Shown here: positions 57,484-64,000 of the stretch, one piece after another
Position numbering within the stretch: position 1 is the first letter of the stretch
Layout of the letters: each line of letters begins with the position of its first letter
NCBI GenBank assembly: GCA_913065125.1
Contig: CAJYAG010000005.1
Location: 99,804-163,803, forward strand
Direction of reading: 5' to 3'
DNA: 64,000 nucleotides
Source of the DNA: an uncultured Flavobacteriaceae bacterium
GTDB taxonomy: Bacteria > Bacteroidota > Bacteroidia > Flavobacteriales > Flavobacteriaceae
Position numbers and translations under genes: made by a program
The notes under the pieces: model-generated
Database searches by the model: none
Told to the model about the DNA's origin: nothing
The model's input: the letters and a program-made list of their open reading frames with translations, nothing else

Positions 57484-58703
57484 TTACCTAAGTTATCGTA
57501 TAAATGTACTAAGTTTTTTGAAGTAAATTCCCAATTAAGTTCACCATTTAAAGATTCGTGGTTTCCTTTTTTTGCTTTTTGCATTGCAGCATCGTAATCC
57601 GCATGAATATTTACAATTGAATTTGCAAAACTAGTTGGATTTTCTGATTCAAAATAAGTTCCGATTTCATATTGATGTACCAACCTTTTCATCGGTGCAC
57701 AATTAGAAACCAACAATGGCTTTCCTGACAATAATATTTGAAAAAACTTATGCGGAACAGCACTTTCTGTGTGTTCATTAGAAATATGCGGAATGATATT
57801 TACTGAGGAATTCCTCATTATATTAACCACGTTTTTAAAAGGTTCGCTTCCTCTAATCTCTACAAAATCTTGCAAATTATTTTGATTGATGATGTTTTGC
57901 AAATGATTTCTAACATCCTTATTTGCCGGACCGACTAGTACTAAAAAAGCATTCGAAATTTTCTTAGAAATTTCTTTCATTCCTAAAATTGCTGTATGTA
58001 AACCTCTATGTGGACCAAAACCACCAACATAAGAAATGATGAATTTATTTTTTAAATCACTGAAATAATTCGAAGCTGAATCATCAAAATTCTTGATAAA
58101 TTCTTTCTTCTCTGAATTCGGAACAATCACAATTTTACTTTCAGAAATGTTGTGTTGCTCAATCAATCGATGCTTCATTTCATCAACAACGGTAATTAAA
58201 ATATCAAATCTTTTAATGATTCTAGATTCATAATTCCGCCATCTATTATAGCTAAAAAACAAGTGATTTTTTAATCTGATTACAGGGTTTTTACGCCAAG
58301 AAAACCACGTCATTAAAGCTGCTGGATAATTTTCATGTAAATCTAATACCGTTTTTAAATGATTTTTTTTTGCAGCTAAAAAGGCCGTTTTCGCCAAAGG
58401 TAAATCGTGAACATGTAAAACATCAATTTTATTTTCTTTGATAAAATATGGGAGTTGTTTTTTAAAAAAAGGATGTACAAAACCAACGGAAGCAATGACA
58501 TCTATAATGCCTTCATGAGCCAAGCTTTTATATTCTATTTTACGAATAATTTGAACTCCGTTAACAACTTCATACTCTTTTTCGTTTGGATTTTTTTTAC
58601 ACAGTACAATAACAGAATGATTATTTTCTACCAAAGTTTCTGCTTCTTTACGAACTCTAATATCTGCCGGATAATTTCCGTTCAATAACATTCCAATGTT
58701 CAT
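57480..58703 (-). CDS. Glycosyltransferase, GT4-like
   Basis: This 407-residue protein has a GT-B fold outline: MNIGMLLNGNYPADIRVRKE at the start, VLHVHDLPLAKTAFLAAKK, LDLHENYPAALMTWFSW, then SYVGGFGPHRGLHTAILGMK and a C-terminal SAVPHKFFQILLSGKPLLVS. The stop overlaps the next glycosyltransferase start by four bases, so the pair is co-translated. Sugar specificity is not readable. Confidence 0.9.
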   Translation of the reverse strand: MNIGMLLNGNYPADIRVRKEAETLVENNHSVIVLCKKNPNEKEYEVVNGVQIIRKIEYKSLAHEGIIDVIASVGFVHPFFKKQLPYFIKENKIDVLHVHDLPLAKTAFLAAKKNHLKTVLDLHENYPAALMTWFSWRKNPVIRLKNHLFFSYNRWRNYESRIIKRFDILITVVDEMKHRLIEQHNISESKIVIVPNSEKKEFIKNFDDSASNYFSDLKNKFIISYVGGFGPHRGLHTAILGMKEISKKISNAFLVLVGPANKDVRNHLQNIINQNNLQDFVEIRGSEPFKNVVNIMRNSSVNIIPHISNEHTESAVPHKFFQILLSGKPLLVSNCAPMKRLVHQYEIGTYFESENPTSFANSIVNIHADYDAAMQKAKKGNHESLNGELNWEFTSKNLVHLYDNLGN

Positions 58704-58712
58704 AAAGCTGTT

Positions 58713-61118
58713 TTATTTTTTCTTCTTTTCGTAAAAAAACCATCCTATCGGAATCATCAATAACAAGAAGTAGGAAGTTAATGTTATGGTATTTCCGTTT
58801 TTAATTGTTGTAGGCTCAAATTTAAAATCGATAGTATGTTTTCCTGCCGGAATTTCCATTCCACGCAATACATAATTCACTCTATAATGCGGAGATAACT
58901 TTCCATCTATATATGCATTCCAACCATCTTTATAATAGATTTCAGAAAAAACAGCAAACTGATTTTTTGCAGCATTAGATTGATATGTTAACGTTGTAAC
59001 ATCATAATTTGTGAGTTGAATTGTTGCAGTAGGATCTCTTTCGAAATTGTTTTTAACATCAAATTTACTTGCATCAATTACAGCTTCATATTTTGTTTTT
59101 AAAGAGTCTAATGCCTTTATTTCTTCATCTGCAGAAGCCACTAATTTTAAGTTTGACACATACCAAACGCTACCATTTGTATTTGGGTTTTCTTGTACAC
59201 TTAAATTACCTGTTTGATCTGGAAAAATAAAATATTTGGCATTTAACATGTTCAACACTTCCATGTTGTTTTTTACTATCTGATAATCAAACAATTCTTG
59301 ATAACGTCCCATTTTAGCAGCGTGATAACCACCAATAGAATTATGAAAATACGATGTTCTTCCGTCTTGTAACGGGCTTGGAAAATTGGCAACTCTATAA
59401 TACCCTTTATCTTTTAAGATTTGCTTATCGATGTCATTTAATTGAAAAGGTTTTTCAATATTTCTGGCTTTTTCAAATGAATCGTTATTTACATAATTGA
59501 TATTTACAGAAAGTAAGTCAACTAAAATGATGATAGCAAACCCTACAATTGCCTTCGTTTGATTCACTTTATTTTTAAGGAAAAACCATAAAATTGCAAA
59601 CGAAATTGAAATCAAAATTAATGAACGTAAACTGTCTTGAAATAACATTGTTTTTCTATCAGAAATTAATGCATCAACCAAACCAGGAATTTGCTCATAA
59701 TTATTGTCTCTAAATCCTTCAAAATCAAATAAACTGGATCCAAAAAGGGTAAAGAAAACTGTAATTCCTCCTAAAATATAAAATGCTTTTTTTAATGCAT
59801 TCTTTTTCTCATCCGAAGAAATTTCTTTTGAAAAGAATTCTTTTAAAGCTAAAATTCCCAATAAAGGAACACAAATTTCTGCAATTACTTGAATCGAAGA
59901 AACTGCTCTAAATTTATTGTACAGCGGTACATAATCAATAAATAGATTGGTAATAATTTCAAAATTTTTACCCCAACTTAATACAATTGAAAAAATCGTT
60001 GCAGCAACCAGCCATTTCTTAAGCGTTCCTTTGATTAAAAAAGCACCGAGCAAAAACAAAAACACTAAAATTACTCCAATATACGCTGGCGCTTCAATAA
60101 TTGTTTGATTTCCCCAATACGTTAATACCTGTTTTGATGCTTGCGATGCCTGAACAGGTCCAATTTGCGGATGTGATTTTAAGGTTTCATAAAAATTGGA
60201 GTTTTTCCCTAATTCCTCATAAGTTCCGCCTCCCATAAACCTTGGAATGAACAAATTAAACGTTTCGGTTAAACCATAACTGTATTCTGTAATATATTCT
60301 TTAGATAAACCTTCTGTAACTTGTTTGGGTGAACCATTTGGATCAATAGTTAATTCTGTTTTTCCCCGTGTACTATAACTTGCATATTCTTGCATTGCTA
60401 ATAAACGAGTAGAATTTACACCAAGTCCCAATAACATTGCAAAAACAATAATTATTGATTGTTTAACAAAAGGTTTGTACGTTTTTTCTTGAATAGCATC
60501 AATTAGTTTTACAATTCCTAAAATCAATAAAATAAACCCTAAATAATAGGTCATTTGTGGGTGATTTGAATTTATTTCTAACGCCATTGCTATCGAAGTA
60601 ACAACAAATCCGAGTAAGTACTTTTGTTTAAAAATCCAAATTACACCAGCCATTACCATTGGCATGTATGCAATTGCGTGCGCTTTTGCATTATGTCCTG
60701 CTCCAAATATGATAATTAAATAAGTAGAAAACCCAAAGGAAAGTGCACCTAAAATTGCCAATTTCCATTCTACTTTTAAAGCTGTAAGCAGTAAAAAAAA
60801 TCCTAAGAAATATAAGAAAACATAATCTGCTGGTCTTGGTAAAAAACGTAAAGCGCTATCTAGAGTTTTTATATAATCATTCGGATAATAAGCACTTAAT
60901 TGATATGCTGGCATTCCGCTAAAAGCAGCACCGGTCCAATAAGGTTCTTTTCCTTTTTCTGCTCTGTAATCTGCTATTTCTTTAGACATTCCTTTAAACT
61001 GAGTAATGTCGCTTTGTTTTATTTTTTGTCCTTTTAAAACCGGGTTAAAGTATAAAACTGATGCAATTACAAAAATGAGAATTGCTATTAAATATGGAAA
61101 TGTTCTTTTAATTTTCAT
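58713..61118 (-). CDS. YfhO family membrane protein
   Basis: This 801-residue protein has an N-terminal transmembrane helix, a periplasmic loop with the motif YWTGAAFSGMPAYQLSAY, 12 or so further helices and a C-terminal beta-rich domain ending in a helix plus KKKK. It matches the YfhO family, known in Firmicutes for lipoteichoic acid glycosylation and found in Bacteroidota near polysaccharide genes. Transfer of a sugar from a lipid carrier at the outer face of the inner membrane is inference by family. It begins 1 base after the DUF4834 gene. Confidence 0.88.
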   Translation of the reverse strand: MKIKRTFPYLIAILIFVIASVLYFNPVLKGQKIKQSDITQFKGMSKEIADYRAEKGKEPYWTGAAFSGMPAYQLSAYYPNDYIKTLDSALRFLPRPADYVFLYFLGFFLLLTALKVEWKLAILGALSFGFSTYLIIIFGAGHNAKAHAIAYMPMVMAGVIWIFKQKYLLGFVVTSIAMALEINSNHPQMTYYLGFILLILGIVKLIDAIQEKTYKPFVKQSIIIVFAMLLGLGVNSTRLLAMQEYASYSTRGKTELTIDPNGSPKQVTEGLSKEYITEYSYGLTETFNLFIPRFMGGGTYEELGKNSNFYETLKSHPQIGPVQASQASKQVLTYWGNQTIIEAPAYIGVILVFLFLLGAFLIKGTLKKWLVAATIFSIVLSWGKNFEIITNLFIDYVPLYNKFRAVSSIQVIAEICVPLLGILALKEFFSKEISSDEKKNALKKAFYILGGITVFFTLFGSSLFDFEGFRDNNYEQIPGLVDALISDRKTMLFQDSLRSLILISISFAILWFFLKNKVNQTKAIVGFAIIILVDLLSVNINYVNNDSFEKARNIEKPFQLNDIDKQILKDKGYYRVANFPSPLQDGRTSYFHNSIGGYHAAKMGRYQELFDYQIVKNNMEVLNMLNAKYFIFPDQTGNLSVQENPNTNGSVWYVSNLKLVASADEEIKALDSLKTKYEAVIDASKFDVKNNFERDPTATIQLTNYDVTTLTYQSNAAKNQFAVFSEIYYKDGWNAYIDGKLSPHYRVNYVLRGMEIPAGKHTIDFKFEPTTIKNGNTITLTSYFLLLMIPIGWFFYEKKKK

Positions 61119-61119
61119 C

Positions 61120-61371
61120 TTATTCTACTTCTTCATAATCAACATATTCACCAACAGAATTATTGCTTTGATTCTTATTTCCTGGCTTTTTATCGATTAT
61201 AGTTTCTCCAACTTTTACATTGGGTTCTTGTTGATTTTGGTGTTGATTTCGTGCTTTTTCTTGCATCTTACTCACCATTCTTTTCATCAAGTATGGAGCA
61301 AAAAGTTTAGCCAAATACTTAAACACATAATAAACCAATAAAATAATAGCGATTGTTCTTAATAAACCCAT
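61120..61371 (-). CDS. DUF4834 family protein
   Basis: This 83-residue protein has one N-terminal transmembrane segment (GLLRTIAIILLVYYVFKYLA) and a basic, then acidic, soluble tail (EYVDYEEVE). It matches DUF4834, a lineage-typical small protein. It is the first gene of the polysaccharide operon, one base before yfhO. Function unknown. Confidence 0.8.
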   Translation of the reverse strand: MGLLRTIAIILLVYYVFKYLAKLFAPYLMKRMVSKMQEKARNQHQNQQEPNVKVGETIIDKKPGNKNQSNNSVGEYVDYEEVE

Positions 61372-61410
61372 TTGTACTGTAACTGCTTTTTATAATTCGA
61401 AAAATTACTT

Positions 61411-61418
61411 CAAAAGTA
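61411..61418 (-). promoter_or_regulatory. -7 box of the surface-polysaccharide operon
   Basis: TACTTTTG on the minus strand matches TAnnTTTG, 39 bases before the DUF4834 start. No good -33 element is seen at the usual distance. Confidence 0.5.
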
Positions 61419-61515
61419 ACAATTTGAGAGCAACTTTAACGTTAAGTTTATACAAAAAACATCGCGAAAGTTTAAAAAAGCAATTTCTTAAATATGACGT
61501 GTGCTTTTTTTGCTG

Positions 61516-61523
61516 TATGTTTG
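61516..61523 (+). promoter_or_regulatory. -7 box of the outer-membrane protein gene
   Basis: TATGTTTG matches TAnnTTTG, 47 bases before the ATG at 61571. It is divergent from the -7 box at 61411-61418. Confidence 0.45.
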
Positions 61524-61570
61524 TGTTTATCTGCAAAAAGACAGCGTATAGATGATGAATTACCCCAAAA

Positions 61571-62734
61571 ATGAATATGAATAAAAAGATTCTTTTTTTC
61601 TTTTTTTTATGTAGCAGTTATCTTTTAAATGCTCAATACACAAATGTAATTAACTCTAACAGACCTGGTTTTTCTGAAAGTCCGTATAGTGTTGGCTCTG
61701 GCATTTATCAAATAGAAACTGGTTTTTTTTATAATTCCTCTAAAATTGTTAGAACCTTTACCGTTCCGAGTTCTTTTGGTTACACATTGGATTTTAGGAC
61801 TAGTTTTTTTGACGAAAAATTAGAATTCAATACAAACTTTGCACTTCAAAAAGATAAAGTAGCGTTTAAAAATGTTTTTACTTCTGATTATTTTACAACT
61901 GGAGTTAGCGATTTGTCATTCGGTGCTAAATATTTAGTTTTTCATCAAGAATATGAAGACAAATCTAAAGAAATAAGAAGCTGGAAACGCAGACATGCTT
62001 TTGATTGGAAAAGAGCAATTCCGTCTGTTGCCATCTACGTTGGTATCAATACAAATTTGGTAAATGATATTTATAAACTAGAAGGCCTGACTCCTAAATT
62101 TGGGGTTTTGCTTCAAAATAATTTATCTAAAAAATTAAATATTGTTACCAATGTTTTCTACGACAACATTGGAAGTTCGTACTCAGAATTAGCATATATC
62201 GTTACCGGAACTTATGCTTTTAATGATACTTGGAGCAGTTTTTTAGAACATCAAGGAAGTTATAATAAATATCAAACAAATAACAACTTCGGAACAGGAA
62301 TTGCCTATTTGTCCAGTAGACATTTTCAGGTTGATGCTTCAACTCGATTAAATTTCAACGGAAAAACAACTGAATTTTATGCCGGACTCGGATTTTCGTT
62401 TCGTTTAGACAGACATGTTCCAAAATTTGATTTGTTAGACGAAAAAGGAAATATAATTGTAGATGAGAAACCTGCATCAACAAAAAAGAAAAAATTCTTT
62501 GGAAGACTACTTGATTTCTTTAAATTTAAAAAGAAAGAAAAAGAAACTGATAATACATACAAACGAAAAAGACCAGTACGTAAAAGAATAGAATCTACAA
62601 CCGGTAAAAAGAAAGATAGCAAAAAAGAAAAAAGTGGTTTTTTTAGTTTCTTAAAACGAAAAAACAAGAAGAAAGATAACACAAAAAAGGAGGCGGAAAA
62701 GAAACAAAAAGACGATACAAAAAACGATAATTAG
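61571..62734 (+). CDS. Outer-membrane transporter-like barrel with a Lys-rich C-terminal tail
   Basis: This 387-residue protein has a signal peptide (MNKKILFFFFLCSSYLLNAQ) and then beta-barrel-like alternation of polar and aromatic residues through about residue 280 (NRPGFSESPYSVGSGIYQIE, VGINTNLVNDIYKLEGLTPK, LGFSFRLDRH). It resembles the Phenol_MetA_deg/transporter group of outer-membrane proteins common in Bacteroidota. The last 90 residues are strikingly basic, with repeated KKKK and KKK runs (KKKKFFGRLLDFFKFKKKEK). A soluble, periplasm- or peptidoglycan-facing tail is inference. Substrate unknown. Confidence 0.75.
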   Translation: MNMNKKILFFFFLCSSYLLNAQYTNVINSNRPGFSESPYSVGSGIYQIETGFFYNSSKIVRTFTVPSSFGYTLDFRTSFFDEKLEFNTNFALQKDKVAFKNVFTSDYFTTGVSDLSFGAKYLVFHQEYEDKSKEIRSWKRRHAFDWKRAIPSVAIYVGINTNLVNDIYKLEGLTPKFGVLLQNNLSKKLNIVTNVFYDNIGSSYSELAYIVTGTYAFNDTWSSFLEHQGSYNKYQTNNNFGTGIAYLSSRHFQVDASTRLNFNGKTTEFYAGLGFSFRLDRHVPKFDLLDEKGNIIVDEKPASTKKKKFFGRLLDFFKFKKKEKETDNTYKRKRPVRKRIESTTGKKKDSKKEKSGFFSFLKRKNKKKDNTKKEAEKKQKDDTKNDN

Positions 62735-62761
62735 TAATTGAACGTTTTGTATATTTAGCCT

Positions 62762-63886
62762 ATGATTACCATTAAAGAAATTTTTACAAGAAAGGAGTTA
62801 AAACAGTTTGTTGCATTTCCTTTTTCACTTTATAAAGGAAACCCTTATTGGGTTCCGCCAATAATTAAAGACGAATTAGATACGTTAGACAAGCATAAAA
62901 ATCCGGCTTTTGAACATGCTGAAGCTCGTTTTTTTATCGCACTTAAAAATAAAAAAATTGTTGGACGTGTTGCTGCAATCATCAACAAATATGAAACTGA
63001 AAAACAAGGCATTCTTAAAATGCGTTTTGGTTGGTTTGATGTAATTGATGATATAGAAGTTAGTAGAATTTTACTAGAGAAAGTAAAAGAAATCGGTTAT
63101 CAAAATAACCTAGCATATATAGAAGGCCCGGTTGGGTTTTCCAATTTAGACAAAGTGGGTGTTTTAATTGAAGGTTTTGATCATATCGGAACTATGATTA
63201 CCTGGTACTCTCAACCTTATTACAAAGTACATTTAGAAAAATTAGGATACACTAAAGAAAAAGAATATTTAGAGAACAAGTTTCAAATTAGCAATATTGA
63301 TGCTGCCTATTATGAAAGGATTGCAAACGTTGTAAAACATCGATATAAACTTACTCCGTTAAATTTTAGTAACACAAAAGACATCATGCCTTATGTGGAT
63401 GAAATGTTTGATTTGTTTAGTAAAACCTATTCAAAATTATCTTCTTTTGTTCCGATTTCTAACACACAAATTGCGCATTTCAAAAAACGTTATATCGGAT
63501 TTATCAATCCAGAGTTTATCAAGTTTGTGGTTGATGAAAATCATAAATTAGTTGCTTTTGCTATTATTATGCCTTCATTTTCGAAAGCACTTCAAAAAGC
63601 AAACGGAAAATTATTTCCATTCGGAATTTTCCATTTATTAAAAGCTCGTAAAAACCCTAAAACAGTAACATCTTATTTAATCGGAGTTGAAGATAGTTAC
63701 AAAAACAAAGGTGTAACGGCTATTATTTTTGACGAATACACCAAGGTTTGTATTGCAAAAGGAGTGAAAGAAATGATTAGAACTCCGGAGTTAGAAGACA
63801 ATGAAGCAATTCATAAAATTTGGCGGAATTTTAATCCCGTTACACACAAAAGACGTAGAACTTATAAATTAGGAATTAGGAATTAG
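62762..63886 (+). CDS. GNAT-like N-acetyltransferase protein
   Basis: This 374-residue soluble protein has an N-terminal GNAT-like region (LYKGNPYWVPPIIKDELD; IVGRVAAIINKYETEKQ, the typical beta4-type segment) and a C-terminal half with VAFAIIMPSFSKALQKA and VEDSYKNKGVTAIIFDEYTK. The acceptor is unknown. The last five codons (LGIRN) and the stop are made of the 7-bp tandem array, so its natural C-terminus has been replaced or extended by the repeat. It begins 27 bp after the outer-membrane gene and may share its promoter. Confidence 0.6.
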   Translation: MITIKEIFTRKELKQFVAFPFSLYKGNPYWVPPIIKDELDTLDKHKNPAFEHAEARFFIALKNKKIVGRVAAIINKYETEKQGILKMRFGWFDVIDDIEVSRILLEKVKEIGYQNNLAYIEGPVGFSNLDKVGVLIEGFDHIGTMITWYSQPYYKVHLEKLGYTKEKEYLENKFQISNIDAAYYERIANVVKHRYKLTPLNFSNTKDIMPYVDEMFDLFSKTYSKLSSFVPISNTQIAHFKKRYIGFINPEFIKFVVDENHKLVAFAIIMPSFSKALQKANGKLFPFGIFHLLKARKNPKTVTSYLIGVEDSYKNKGVTAIIFDEYTKVCIAKGVKEMIRTPELEDNEAIHKIWRNFNPVTHKRRRTYKLGIRN

Positions 63887-64000
63887 GAATTAGGAATTAG
63901 GAATTAGGAATTAGGAATTAGGAATTAGGAATTAGGAATTAGGAATTAGGAATTAGGAATTAGGAATTAGGAATTAGGAATTAGGAATTAGGAATTAGGA
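63868..64000 (+). repeat. Perfect 7-bp tandem array, ATTAGGA x 19, running off the window
   Basis: The 133 bases are 19 exact copies of the heptamer ATTAGGA with no mismatch and extend to the window edge. The array starts inside the preceding gene and supplies its stop codon. There are no spacers, so it is not a CRISPR array. Because 7 is not a multiple of 3, each copy shifts the frame. Confidence 0.95.

Noticed and set aside
63868..64000. Possible CRISPR array
   Set aside because: The 7-bp units are contiguous and identical without spacers, and no cas genes are present.

Overview
The window is a strongly AT-rich chromosomal segment from a member of the Bacteroidota, most likely a marine-type Flavobacteriaceae (Polaribacter or Tenacibaculum-like; the genus is inference). 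The signs are type IX secretion (T9SS) C-terminal sorting domains, Bacteroidota-type promoters (-7 box TAnnTTTG) in front of several genes, near absence of Shine-Dalgarno sequences except a very strong one before rpsU, an alpha/beta-fused 2-oxoacid dehydrogenase E1, and lineage-typical families (DUF3467 beside rpoC, DUF2851, DUF5683 between parB and dapB, DUF6122, DUF4834). No phage, insertion sequence, CRISPR array or plasmid gene was seen.

Layout. (1) 1-6.8 kb: a giant secreted T9SS protein whose 5' end lies outside the window. It has a beta-helix remnant, four near-identical modules each made of Ig-like sequence plus six NHL blades, MBG repeats and a sorting tail. (2) 7.1-20.5 kb, minus strand: one long transcription/translation superoperon in the order tRNA-Thr, tRNA-Tyr, tRNA-Gly, tRNA-Thr, tuf, tRNA-Trp, secE, nusG, rplK, rplA, rplJ, rplL, rpoB, rpoC, DUF3467, punctuated by RNA hairpins. 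(3) 20.5-27.3 kb, minus strand: hpf, xerC, rpsU, an acyl-CoA dehydrogenase, a helix-hairpin-helix protein, an alanine/sodium symporter, an SDR reductase and a PspC-like protein. (4) 27.3-42.2 kb, mostly plus strand: uvrA, a LOG-family protein, a large outer-membrane protein with a degenerate M1-peptidase domain, a TPR-HTH regulator, fused E1 dehydrogenase, DUF2851 (minus), a nitroreductase and pepD. (5) 42.3-47.1 kb, minus strand: a two-component system (propeller-type histidine kinase and LytTR response regulator) beside a frameshifted T9SS gene whose upstream region carries three direct TTNACGAC-type boxes at 20-21 bp spacing. A similar pair precedes the regulator gene, so these are likely LytTR operators. 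A previously untracked 49-residue CxxC/CxxC mini-protein lies next to them. (6) 47.3-53.7 kb, plus strand: parA, parB, DUF5683, dapB, lepB, WbqC-like, Crp/Fnr-like regulator, DUF6122. (7) 53.6-61.4 kb, minus strand: a tightly coupled surface-polysaccharide operon (DUF4834, YfhO, two glycosyltransferases, UDP-GlcNAc 2-epimerase, flippase). (8) 61.5-64 kb: an outer-membrane barrel protein, a GNAT-like protein and a perfect 7-bp tandem array of 19 copies that runs off the window edge.

Most genes are housekeeping. The observations most worth pursuing are the LytTR operator set with its frameshifted target, the Shine-Dalgarno-driven rpsU, the four-propeller secreted giant with block-wise homogenised repeats, the catalytically dead M1-like outer-membrane protein, and the tandem repeats that sit on stop codons.
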